From Achromobacter marplatensis (GTDB lineage Bacteria > Pseudomonadota > Gammaproteobacteria > Burkholderiales > Burkholderiaceae_B): a stretch of 64,000 bases of DNA. The stretch lies in the NCBI RefSeq assembly GCF_002209535.1, contig NZ_NJIG01000009.1:124001-188000 (forward strand). Reading direction: 5' to 3'. A model generated the notes under the pieces. The model saw only the letters and a list, made by a program, of their open reading frames with translations. It was not told where the DNA came from and ran no database searches. Within the stretch, counting starts at the first letter, position 1, and the number at the start of each line of letters is the position of its first letter. Positions 56,902 through 64,000 of the stretch are shown here, in pieces. The position numbers were made by a program, and so were the translations under genes.

Positions 56902-57206
56902 GATGCTTTGTCTTTAGGAGGATCGATGACGCCGCATTCGAACGTGACCGTCGCGCGCTTGGAGCCCAGGCCCGTCGCATGGTTGGACGTCACCTTCGGC
57001 TTCTGCAGCTTGCGGCCGATGGATTGGCAATACTGGTCGGCACGTTGCAGCGTCTGGTTCTTCAGTTCAACCCAGGTCAGCAGCTGCGTGCCCGAACTGT
57101 ACGTGACGCTGTACGTGTTCTTGTCGACGGACGTGACCTCGCTCATGCTGGAGCAGGCAGCAAGCAAGGTCAGCAGGGCGGCGGCGGGGGCAAGGCGTGC
57201 AAGCAT
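56898..57206 (-). CDS. Small lipoprotein of unknown function
   Basis: The 102-residue protein begins with a lipoprotein signal (MLARLAPAAALLTLLAAC), with the lipobox LAAC and the acylated cysteine at residue 18. The mature part has two further cysteines, YC in ADQYCQSIG and FEC near the end, which may form a disulfide. I choose the ATG at 57206 because the signal peptide then starts directly; earlier in-frame ATGs exist at 57236 and 57275. It overlaps pdxA. No recognised domain beyond a general YecR/DUF-like look. Confidence 0.7.
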   Translation of the reverse strand: MLARLAPAAALLTLLAACSSMSEVTSVDKNTYSVTYSSGTQLLTWVELKNQTLQRADQYCQSIGRKLQKPKVTSNHATGLGSKRATVTFECGVIDPPKDKAS

Positions 57207-57287
57207 GGGTCGTCCAGGAATCTCGTTATCCGCCATTACAACACCATGTCGGGCCGCGAGAAAAGGCGGGGGCACGAGGCCGGCGCG

Positions 57288-57746
57288 TCAGGGCGCGGCG
57301 ACCGCGCTGCGTCGGTCCACTTTACGGCTCAGGACGATCGACGTCTGCGTCTGCTTGACGCCATCGATCAGGCCGATGCGGTCCAGCAGTTCGTCCAGTT
57401 GTTCATGGGTTTCGCAACGCAGGAAGATCAGATAGTCGTACGGGCCGCTGACGGAAGACACTTCCTCCACTTCCGGCATGCGCTCCAGCTCGCGGATGAC
57501 GGCGGCGGGCGTCTTGGGCAACACGCTGATGAAGCAGTACGCGCGCACGGCTGCCTCTTCCAAGAGGCGGCCCAGGCGCACGCCATAGCCCGAGACGATG
57601 TGCTCGCGTTCCAGCCGGGCGATGCGAGCCACCACCGTGGTGCGGGCCAGCCCCAGCTTGCGCGCCAGGATGGCAGCGGGTTCCCGCGCGTTGGCGGAAA
57701 GCAGGCTGAGCAGTTGCCGGTCGATGGCGTCGAGTCGTTCGTTCAT
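57288..57746 (-). CDS. Lrp/AsnC-family transcriptional regulator
   Basis: The 152-residue protein has an N-terminal helix-turn-helix (LDAIDRQLLSLLSANAREPAAILARKLGL) and a C-terminal RAM ligand-binding domain (SSVSGPYDYLIFLRCE). Start at the ATG at 57746, where homology begins. The neighbours do not reveal its target. Confidence 0.88.
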   Translation of the reverse strand: MNERLDAIDRQLLSLLSANAREPAAILARKLGLARTTVVARIARLEREHIVSGYGVRLGRLLEEAAVRAYCFISVLPKTPAAVIRELERMPEVEEVSSVSGPYDYLIFLRCETHEQLDELLDRIGLIDGVKQTQTSIVLSRKVDRRSAVAAP

Positions 57747-57843
57747 GCGGTGGGCACAGGGCGGGAAGGAGAGTGCCGACGGTACAGGCGCCGGCATGCC
57801 CGCGTCAATGCGCGTGGACAGGCGCCAGGGCGGGACGTGCGGC

Positions 57844-58449
57844 CTAGCCGTCGGATTCCGGCGGTATCCCACCATGATAGATGCGGCCGTCGAACTCGAA
57901 GCGGGTGATTGTTTTGTGCGCGGCGTCGAAGATGCGGTCGCGGCTGGCGGCGTCCAGCCCGTCGTGATCGGCAAAGCGGAAGCGGCACAGGTCGATGTCG
58001 CTGTCGTAGAACACGGTGTGCACGAAGCGGCTGACGTCGGACTCGTGGGCGAAATGCGCGAACTCGCGCAGCTGTTCCATTTCGTGGAAGGCGCCGTTGC
58101 GGCTGACGAGCAGCATGCCGAATTTGCGCTCCTCGTCGGGCTCCGGCTCCGGCGCGGGCGGCACCTCGCCGGCCAGCGGGTCTTCGTAGTCGAAATGGGC
58201 GCCGGCCTCGCGCATGGCGGCCAGCACCTTCTGCCAGTCCTGCTCGTCCAGCGTCAGGCGGGCCATCATATAGAACAGACGCTGCCGGCCCAGTTGGCGG
58301 GGCTCGGGGCCGCCGGCATAGCTGGGCCACGGGGTGGCCGCGTCCAGTCCGGCCAGTTCCGCCATGCGTGCGTCGCTGTAGCCCAGGCGGTCCTGCAGCC
58401 GTTGCAGGGACTGGGGGTCCGGGGGGGCGTAATGCTGGATCGTCTTCAT
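57844..58449 (-). CDS. Hypothetical protein
   Basis: The 201-residue acidic protein is not one I recognise. The first 90 residues (LQRLQDRLGYSDARMAELAG) look like a degenerate helix-turn-helix. A P/E linker (PPAPEPEPDEE) at about 107-117 separates this from a C-terminal domain with FHEMEQLREFAHFAHESDV and TITRFEFDGRIYHGG. Codon use matches neighbouring genes, so I regard it as real. Confidence 0.65.
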   Translation of the reverse strand: MKTIQHYAPPDPQSLQRLQDRLGYSDARMAELAGLDAATPWPSYAGGPEPRQLGRQRLFYMMARLTLDEQDWQKVLAAMREAGAHFDYEDPLAGEVPPAPEPEPDEERKFGMLLVSRNGAFHEMEQLREFAHFAHESDVSRFVHTVFYDSDIDLCRFRFADHDGLDAASRDRIFDAAHKTITRFEFDGRIYHGGIPPESDG

Positions 58450-58625
58450 GAGCGCGCTCCGGTGGCCCGGGGCGCCGTGGATAGGGCCGGGGGCGTGCGC
58501 CGCGATGCCCTTGCGGCTACGCTTGATGCTAGCGCGGCGCGTGGCGCTTGCCTAGCGCTGGCTCGGCTGGCCGAGCGGGCGCCATGCTAGGATTTGCGCC
58601 GATTATCAATGCCAGGAGGCTACAC

Positions 58626-58871
58626 ATGGACATCCAGGAACAAATCGCCGTCATCGTGCACACCATTTCGCATCAGGGCGGCCGCATCGATGCGCTGAAT
58701 TCGACCTTGCTGTCGATGCTGCATCTGGTCAAGGCCTCGCCGGGGCTGCGCGAAGCGATCGAGGCGCAGCTGGAGCAGAACTATTCCAGCCTGCTGGCCC
58801 GCTCCGAGAATCCGCAGTACGTGGCGGGTTTCGAAAGCGTGCGCGATATGATCGCGACCGCATTGAAGTAG
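58626..58871 (+). CDS. Small hypothetical protein
   Basis: The 81-residue, probably all-helical soluble protein starts MDIQEQIAVIVHTISHQGGRID. AGGAGG lies before the ATG at 58626. I know no function. It is followed 13 bp later by a copy of the 96-bp intergenic repeat. Confidence 0.7.
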   Translation: MDIQEQIAVIVHTISHQGGRIDALNSTLLSMLHLVKASPGLREAIEAQLEQNYSSLLARSENPQYVAGFESVRDMIATALK

Positions 58872-58884
58872 GGCGTCGCAAGCA

Positions 58885-58980
58885 GGAAGTTACCCACAGC
58901 TTCTGTGGACAAGCCTTGGGATAGTGCGCGCATAGATCCGCAATTTCCTTTAATTACAAGGGCTTGGAAGGGGCGGTCAA
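58885..58980. repeat. 96-bp intergenic repeat, copy 1
   Basis: The unit starts GGAAGTTACCCACAG and ends GCGGTCAA, the same length and both ends as copy 2 at 62521-62616. The first 40 bp differ at only three positions and CAAGGGCTTGG near the end is identical, with a more variable middle. TTACCCACA (58890-58898) and TGTGGACAA (58904-58912) form an inverted pair, each one base from the DnaA-box consensus. Confidence 0.85.
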
Positions 58981-59060
58981 AGGTGGCTCCTTTTGCGCTT
59001 TTCGGGCGCCTGTTTCAATGTCCTACGCGGGACGCCGCAAGCCGGGTAATATGCGGCCCC

Positions 59061-59333
59061 ATGCGGAATCAGTATCGATTGGAACCCCGGGGCCCGGCCA
59101 TGTTGGCCCGTGTCTCGGAAGCGGCAAAGCTGGCGGCGTTCGACCCCGGCAAACTCACTCCCGAAGCGCGCCAGAGCTGGGAGCGCATGGGGCATGGCTT
59201 CAAGGCCTGGCACGACTTTGACCAGCGCCATCCCATCCTGCGCCGCCTGGCGCTGCTGCCGCTGATCGGCGGCTGGTACCGCAAGGCTCGGCGGCGGCAC
59301 GTGCTGCACGCGAGCGGCCGCGTCGTCTGTTGA
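59061..59333 (+). CDS. Small hypothetical protein
   Basis: The 90-residue basic protein contains LPLIGGWYRKARRRHVLHA near its end, possibly a short membrane-associated segment. The ATG at 59061 has no clear ribosome site; ATG 59100 (MLARVSEAAK) is an alternative giving 77 residues. I cannot assign a family. Confidence 0.5.
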   Translation: MRNQYRLEPRGPAMLARVSEAAKLAAFDPGKLTPEARQSWERMGHGFKAWHDFDQRHPILRRLALLPLIGGWYRKARRRHVLHASGRVVC

Positions 59334-59340
59334 CGGCGGC

Positions 59341-59904
59341 TTAGCGTCGCCGCCTGGCGATCAGGTGATACGCCAGCCCGATCACCACGCCGATCACGGC
59401 GGCCACCGCCAGCTTGGTTTCCACGCCGTGCAGGCGTCCCAGCAGGGATTCGATGGTTTGCCCGAAGGCGTAGCCCAGCAGGCTGAAACACACCGCCCAG
59501 ATCACCGCTGCAATTGCGTTCAGCACCAAAAAGCGCAGCGGCGGTACGCGCGACATGCCCAATGCCACCGGGCCGACGGTACGCAGGCCATACAGGAAGC
59601 GCAGGCTCAGGATGAAGCCGTGCGGGTAGCGGTCGACCAAGGCCAGGGCGCGCTCGAAGGCGGGCTTTTCGCGGATGCGCCGCACCAGCCGGTGGTCGCG
59701 ATAGCGGCGGCCCAGAAAGAACAGCAACTGGTCGGCTACGAAGGATCCAGCGAAGGCGCACAGCATCACGTAGGGCAGATGCAGCAGATGCTGGTGCGCC
59801 AGGAAACCGGCGAACACCACCACGCTTTCGCCTTCGAGGAACGTGCCGCCGAGTACAGCCCATAAGCCGTAGTCGACGATGAACTGGTGCAGTGCCGGAT
59901 TCAT
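59341..59904 (-). CDS. DedA-family membrane protein
   Basis: The 187-residue protein has the DedA/SNARE-associated pattern: FLEGESVVVFAGFLA near residue 23, and RFLYGLRTVGPVALGMSRVP as the second re-entrant motif. Members are linked to lipid (undecaprenyl phosphate or phospholipid) translocation and proton-motive force. It overlaps the stop of the MocR gene by four bases, so it is the second gene of an operon. Confidence 0.88.
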   Translation of the reverse strand: MNPALHQFIVDYGLWAVLGGTFLEGESVVVFAGFLAHQHLLHLPYVMLCAFAGSFVADQLLFFLGRRYRDHRLVRRIREKPAFERALALVDRYPHGFILSLRFLYGLRTVGPVALGMSRVPPLRFLVLNAIAAVIWAVCFSLLGYAFGQTIESLLGRLHGVETKLAVAAVIGVVIGLAYHLIARRRR

Positions 59905-61340
59905 CCCCCGCGCTCGCCGACGATGCGTGCCAAGGTCTGCAACGCGCGAGAGATTTCGGGTGTGGTGCGCTGGCCGCAGCTGATCCGCAGGAAGTGGTTG
60001 TAGCGCGTGCCGTTAGAGAACATCGCGCCGGGCGCGACTCGAATGCCCTCTTGCAACGCGGCCTCGAAGACCTCCATGCCCGAGCGGCCGCCGGGCATCT
60101 CTACCCACAGCAGCATGCCGCCTTGCGGCATGCTCAGGCGGGTGCCGCGAGGGAAGTGCGCGGCGATGGCTTCGGCCGTCTGATCGCGCTGGACCTTCAA
60201 TTGCCGGCGCAGCCGCGCCAAATGCCGGTCATAGGCGCGCGACCCCATGAATTCGGCCACGGCGATCTGCGCCAAGGGTTCGTTGGGGCGGCTTTGCGCA
60301 AACTTCAGCATGGCGATGCGGGCCTTCCAGCGGCCCCCCAGCAACCAGCCCAGGCGCATGCCCGGTGCCAAGGTCTTGTGCATGGAAGAGCAATAGATGA
60401 CGTTGCCGGTCGCGTCCCAGGATTTGGCCGCGGCCAGCGGCGTGTCGTCGTCGGTCAGCGCGCCATAGGTGTCGTCTTCGATCAGCGGCACTTGCTGGCG
60501 TTCGCACAGCGCCACCAGCCGGGCCTTTTCGGCATCGGGCATCACGCAGCCCAGCGGGTTCTGGAAATTGGGTACCACCACGACCGCGCGGATGTTTCCG
60601 TGCGTCTGGAACGCCAGGTCCAGCGCCTCGATGGACAGGCCGTTCTGCGGACTGGTGGGAATCTCAAGCGCCCGCATGCCCAGACTTTCCAGGATCTGCA
60701 GCAGGCCAAAGTAGGTCGGCGATTCGACGGCGATGGTGTCGCCGGGCCGGGCGACCGCGCGCAGCGCCAGGTTCAGGGCCTCGATGCAGCCGTGCGTGAC
60801 GATGACGTCGTCGGGCGTGGCATTGATGCCGTTGGCCAGCGCCCGGCGCGCCAGTACCGTGCGCAGCTCCGGGTGGCCCTGTGGCGGAACGGGGCTGACC
60901 AGCACCTGCGGCGTCATGCGCAGGGCGCGCGTCATCGCCTGCTTGAGCTCTTCCATCGGATAGGCCTCGGGCACCGCCGCGGCCAGCGCGAAATTGGCGC
61001 TGACGGGGTGGGCTTCGCATTTGGCGATGAAGTCCGAGACGCGGTCATGAATACCTACGTATTGCGCCGCCCCTAGCGTCTGCCGGATGTCGGGCTCGTT
61101 GACTGGGGGAATGCTGTTGCGCCGAGGGTGCAGGACGAAATAGCCCGAACGGGGCCGGGCTTCGATCAGCCCGTCGTCTTCCAGCTGGCGGCAGGCTTGC
61201 AGCGCGGTGGACAGGCTGACGTGATGGGTGCGCACCAGCGTGCGCACCGAGGGCATGCGCTGGGCCGGAGCCAGCACGCCCGTCTGGATGGCGCGCCGGT
61301 AATGGTTCGCCAGGCGTAGGTACAGCGGTTGTGGGTCCAT
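59901..61340 (-). CDS. MocR-like PLP-dependent regulator (GntR-aminotransferase fusion)
   Basis: The 479-residue protein has a GntR winged helix at about residues 5-72 (LYLRLANHYRRAIQTGVLAPAQRMPSVR) and a fold type I aminotransferase domain. The PLP lysine lies in SSMHKTLAPGMRLGW. I start it at the ATG at 61340 (MDPQPLYLRL). It is translationally coupled to a dedA gene downstream and divergent from a DUF2917 gene. Such regulators usually control a divergent neighbour. Confidence 0.88.
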   Translation of the reverse strand: MDPQPLYLRLANHYRRAIQTGVLAPAQRMPSVRTLVRTHHVSLSTALQACRQLEDDGLIEARPRSGYFVLHPRRNSIPPVNEPDIRQTLGAAQYVGIHDRVSDFIAKCEAHPVSANFALAAAVPEAYPMEELKQAMTRALRMTPQVLVSPVPPQGHPELRTVLARRALANGINATPDDVIVTHGCIEALNLALRAVARPGDTIAVESPTYFGLLQILESLGMRALEIPTSPQNGLSIEALDLAFQTHGNIRAVVVVPNFQNPLGCVMPDAEKARLVALCERQQVPLIEDDTYGALTDDDTPLAAAKSWDATGNVIYCSSMHKTLAPGMRLGWLLGGRWKARIAMLKFAQSRPNEPLAQIAVAEFMGSRAYDRHLARLRRQLKVQRDQTAEAIAAHFPRGTRLSMPQGGMLLWVEMPGGRSGMEVFEAALQEGIRVAPGAMFSNGTRYNHFLRISCGQRTTPEISRALQTLARIVGERGG

Positions 61341-61509
61341 GCGCCGATCATGCTCCCCGAGGTTGGAATGAGGGTAGGCACAGATTGATGAAAAGTACAC
61401 CATAACAGCGCCAAAATCGAGCATCTGCATCGGTACAGAAAGGTTCGGAGTGTGGCTGTTGCGCAAAGCAGGGCACGCGTAGCCTGTGATGGTCCGACTG
61501 GAGATCATC

Positions 61510-61890
61510 ATGAATGCCGAACTTTATGCCCAACCCCTGGCCCGTCGCCTGGAAATCGCCGCCGGCGCGAGCCGGCAACTGGCGCTGCGAGCCGGGGCCA
61601 CCCTGGTATGCGTGGCCGGCAGCATGCACGTGCAGGAGACCTCGACTGGCGCCCAAGCCGCGGGTGGCCTGGGTTTACCGGTGTCCGCCCGGGTCAACGC
61701 GGGCGAGGCGCATGGGGTGGGCTATGGCGGGGTGGTGCAGGTAACGGCAATTCGCTCGGCCGAAGTGATTTGTCTGGACGTTCCTGGGCCCTTGGACCGG
61801 TTTTTCCGCCTCGCGGCGAATATTTTTCGCACGAATGGGGCAAAAAACACGAATAATCGCCTGGGTGCGCTGCACAAGATTTCAAAATGA
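61510..61890 (+). CDS. DUF2917-like protein
   Basis: The 126-residue protein begins MNAELYAQPLARRLEIAAGAS and resembles DUF2917, a small beta-strand (cupin-like) family often found next to GntR/MocR regulators. GGAG lies six bases before ATG 61510. The tail (about 100-126) overlaps the promoter of the following tRNA. Function unknown; family assignment is tentative. Confidence 0.65.
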   Translation: MNAELYAQPLARRLEIAAGASRQLALRAGATLVCVAGSMHVQETSTGAQAAGGLGLPVSARVNAGEAHGVGYGGVVQVTAIRSAEVICLDVPGPLDRFFRLAANIFRTNGAKNTNNRLGALHKISK

Positions 61891-61898
61891 GGTATGAT
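61871..61898 (+). promoter_or_regulatory. Promoter of second tRNA-fMet
   Basis: TGCACA (61871-61876) and TATGAT (61893-61898) are spaced by 16 bp, and the tRNA starts 12 bases later. The -35 box lies within the DUF2917 coding end. Confidence 0.5.
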
Positions 61899-61910
61899 TC
61901 ACACATCAGA

Positions 61911-61987
<77 letters not shown>

Positions 61988-62001
61988 GTTTCAAGAGAAC
62001 A

Positions 62002-62029
62002 AGCCGCGATTCCCATCGCGGCTTTTTTT
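62002..62029 (+). terminator. Terminator after second tRNA-fMet
   Basis: A 9-bp perfect stem AGCCGCGAT / ATCGCGGCT with a TCCC loop is followed by seven T. Confidence 0.92.
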
Positions 62030-62171
62030 CGTCTTTTTTTCGACCAGGACTTGCCCTGGGTCAATCCTTTGTTCCAGCCCGGAGTTTCCCGAGTGTTGCC
62101 AGCCGCACAGCGCGGCGACGCTGAGCTACCATGGGTCACGCGCGCTAGTTCGCCGCACTCGAGGAGGGTCC

Positions 62172-62516
62172 ATGGGTACCGCAAAATACGATCATCCTGG
62201 TTACGTCGCCGACACCGGCGCTGAAGGCAAGTACCACGTGGGCATCTGGTGCCCGCACGGTTATCCCGCCCATATCCATATCGGCCGGCCTGCGGAACGC
62301 GGTGATCCCCAGGCGCTCTTGCGCCTGCGCATTCCCGATGGCGTCTTCCAATCGCTGCCGGACGATCCCGAAACCCTGTGCCGCCGTGCCCTGGGCCAGG
62401 CCATGGACGCCGGCTTGCTGCGCTCCGTCGCCGTGGATGGCGAGTATCAGGAGCTGCGTTTCCAGCTGGACGCGGAACCGTGGTCGGGTCCGATGCAGGC
62501 GGCGGGTAACGCCTGA
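62172..62516 (+). CDS. Small hypothetical protein
   Basis: The 114-residue protein has a strong ribosome site (GAGGAGG). Its sequence has a Cys/His-containing segment (IWCPHGYPAHIHIG, residues about 25-38), but no family is recognised. It is followed 4 bp after the stop by copy 2 of the 96-bp repeat. Confidence 0.65.
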   Translation: MGTAKYDHPGYVADTGAEGKYHVGIWCPHGYPAHIHIGRPAERGDPQALLRLRIPDGVFQSLPDDPETLCRRALGQAMDAGLLRSVAVDGEYQELRFQLDAEPWSGPMQAAGNA

Positions 62517-62520
62517 CGCG

Positions 62521-62616
62521 GGAAGTTACCCACAGCGACTGTGGACAAGCCTTGGGATAGCCTTTGCGCATGTCCGAATTGTCCAGTCATAACAAGGGCT
62601 TGGCGCCTGCGGTCAA
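62521..62616. repeat. 96-bp intergenic repeat, copy 2
   Basis: Same length and ends as copy 1. TTACCCACA (62526-62534) and TGTGGACAA (62540-62548) are present, and the CCACAG-nnn-CTGTGG hairpin stem is kept while the three loop bases differ (CGA here, CTT in copy 1). Confidence 0.85.
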
Positions 62617-62809
62617 TAAGTGGCCGGCGCCGGGCCTTTTTATTGTCGGGCCTGTCCCAAAGCGGGCAAGTCCGAAGGCGGCCGGGGCGTCATGCGACAA
62701 TCCTCCCCCTCGCGGCCTGCGCCGCGTATCCCCGTGTTGACCCCTTCGATATTGCCTCCATGCCGAGTCCTATGCTCCTGTCCGCTCCCGTCTTGACGGC
62801 GCCGGCGCC

Positions 62810-64000
62810 ATGACCCCGAGTGCTTCCAAACGCGTCGCCGTGATTGGCGGCGGTCCGGCCGGCCTGATGGCGGCCGAGGGGCTTGCCGGCCAGGGCCTGC
62901 AGGTGGACGTGTTCGATGCCATGCCTTCGGTGGGCCGCAAGTTCCTGATGGCGGGGCGGGGCGGATTGAACTTGACGCATAGTGAAGCGGCGGGCCCCTT
63001 CCTCGCACGTTACGGCGAGCGCGCCGCGCAGGTGGCGCCCTGGCTTTCCGTCATGGACGCCACTGCGTTGCGCGACTGGGCGCATGAACTGGGCATCCAG
63101 ACCTTCGTGGGTTCGTCGGGCCGCGTCTTCCCTGAAGAAATGAAAGCCGCACCGTTGCTGCGGGCTTGGCTTGCCCGGTTGCGCGCCTCTGGCGTGCGCT
63201 TCCATATGCGGCATCGTTGGCTGGGGTGGGCCACAAGCGACGCGCCTTCGGCAGATGGGTTGCGGTTCGACACGCCCGAGGGCGCGCGGATGCTGGCGGC
63301 CGATGCCGTGGTTCTGGCCTTAGGCGGAGGCAGTTGGGCCAAGCTGGGTTCCGATGGCGCCTGGGTCGCCGGCCTGCAGGCGCATGGCGTCGATGTGGCG
63401 CCGCTGCGCCCCGCCAATTGCGGGTTCGACGTCGCGTGGACGGAGCACTTCCGCGAGCGGTATGCGGGCCAACCCGTCAAATCCGTTGCCATGTCGTGCG
63501 CGCTGCCATCGGGCGGCGTGCTGGCCCGACAGGGCGAATTCGTGGTGTCGGAAACGGGCATCGAGGGCAGCCTCGTCTATGCGCTGTCGGCCCCATTGCG
63601 CGACCGGATCGACAAGCAGGGCCACGCCGTCGCCATGCTGGACCTGGCGCCCGACTGGACGCAAGAAAAAGTCACCGCGGCGGTCACCCACCCGCGGGGG
63701 GCGCGTTCGATGTCCAGCCATCTGCAAAGCCGCATGGGACTGACAGGCGTGAAGGCGGGGTTGCTGCGCGAATGCGCGTCGGCCGACGATTTCAAGGATC
63801 CCGAGCAACTGGCGCTGCGGATCAAGGCGCTGCCGTTGGCGCTTGTGCGTGCACGCCCCATCGATGAGGCCATCAGCACCGCGGGCGGGGTGACGTTCGA
63901 TGCCGTCGACGCCAGCCTGATGCTGCGATCGGCGCCGGGCGTGTTCGTGGCCGGAGAAATGCTGGATTGGGAAGCACCGACCGGCGGCTATCTGCTGACG
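62810..64000 (+). CDS. HI0933-family flavoprotein (TIGR03862-like), 3' end cut by window
   Basis: The open frame runs 397 codons to the window edge without a stop. It has the FAD motif VAVIGGGPAGLMAAE, the family signature GRKFLMAGRGGLNLTHSE and the late motif LDWEAPTGGYLLT, so only the last 20 or so residues are missing. It belongs to the BaiN/YhiN/HI0933 superfamily of NAD(P)/FAD oxidoreductases. One member, E. coli YhiN, is reported to make dihydrouridine in 23S rRNA, but this subgroup has no firm function I can cite. Confidence 0.87.
   Translation, partial: MTPSASKRVAVIGGGPAGLMAAEGLAGQGLQVDVFDAMPSVGRKFLMAGRGGLNLTHSEAAGPFLARYGERAAQVAPWLSVMDATALRDWAHELGIQTFVGSSGRVFPEEMKAAPLLRAWLARLRASGVRFHMRHRWLGWATSDAPSADGLRFDTPEGARMLAADAVVLALGGGSWAKLGSDGAWVAGLQAHGVDVAPLRPANCGFDVAWTEHFRERYAGQPVKSVAMSCALPSGGVLARQGEFVVSETGIEGSLVYALSAPLRDRIDKQGHAVAMLDLAPDWTQEKVTAAVTHPRGARSMSSHLQSRMGLTGVKAGLLRECASADDFKDPEQLALRIKALPLALVRARPIDEAISTAGGVTFDAVDASLMLRSAPGVFVAGEMLDWEAPTGGYLLT

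Overview
The window reads as chromosomal DNA from a high-GC betaproteobacterium of the family Alcaligenaceae, most like Achromobacter or Bordetella. The reasons are the core gene order scpB-rluB-rimP-nusA-infB-rbfA-truB-typA, a dnaB replication cluster fed by rpsF-priB-rpsR-rplI, two orphan Bug-type (tripartite tricarboxylate) receptors beside their own regulators, and the typical small hypothetical proteins. No phage, plasmid, rRNA operon, transposase or CRISPR array was seen. The genus is inferred from gene order and protein style only.

Layout. 1-3672: the 3' part of a tRNA-Asn, two COG0523/CobW metal-chaperone GTPases behind a near-perfect Zur-type operator, and a LysR regulator. 3673-4444: a 770-bp stretch with no convincing gene but with a clear promoter and short tandem repeats. 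4445-16316: initiator tRNA on the minus strand, then scpB, rluB and the rimP-nusA-infB-rbfA-truB-typA translation and transcription operon, whose leader ends in an intrinsic terminator just before the rimP start codon. 16408-21286: a tautomerase with a divergent LysR gene, then a LysR / Bug receptor / AbgB-like M20 amidohydrolase catabolic module. 21332-32841: LOG-type phosphoribohydrolase, polA, a ZIP metal transporter with an operator over its -10 box, a dienelactone hydrolase, a MITE-like inverted-repeat element, a Na/Pi cotransporter, L-serine dehydratase, htpX, an EamA exporter and a mercaptopyruvate-type sulfurtransferase.

32927-40727 is a phosphonate (2-aminoethylphosphonate, AEP) locus: an HD-domain oxygenase of the PhnZ type and a LysR regulator on the minus strand, divergent from an ABC importer (ATPase, fused permease, binding protein), phosphonoacetaldehyde hydrolase PhnX and an FAD-dependent amine oxidoreductase. 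The transaminase PhnW is absent. The FAD enzyme could supply phosphonoacetaldehyde to PhnX in its place. A Rieske oxygenase, an acyltransferase and a Bug receptor / IclR pair follow (40822-45478).

45561-48662 is xseB-ispA-dxs (isoprenoid precursors), followed by folE2 and a DUF817 membrane protein. 50805-52406 is the ribosomal S6-PriB-S18-L9 cluster. 52534-54752 is a kinase-fold protein translationally coupled to dnaB. 54816-64000 holds an SBF-type transporter, pdxA with a small lipoprotein, an Lrp regulator, several small unknown proteins, DedA with a MocR regulator, a DUF2917 protein, a second initiator tRNA identical to the first, and an HI0933-type flavoprotein cut by the window end. Two 96-bp copies of a conserved intergenic repeat lie at 58885 and 62521.

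The observations I consider most worth following are the rimP-nusA leader switch, the PhnW-less phosphonate locus, the paired 96-bp repeats with DnaA-box-like arms, and the 177-bp MITE-like element.
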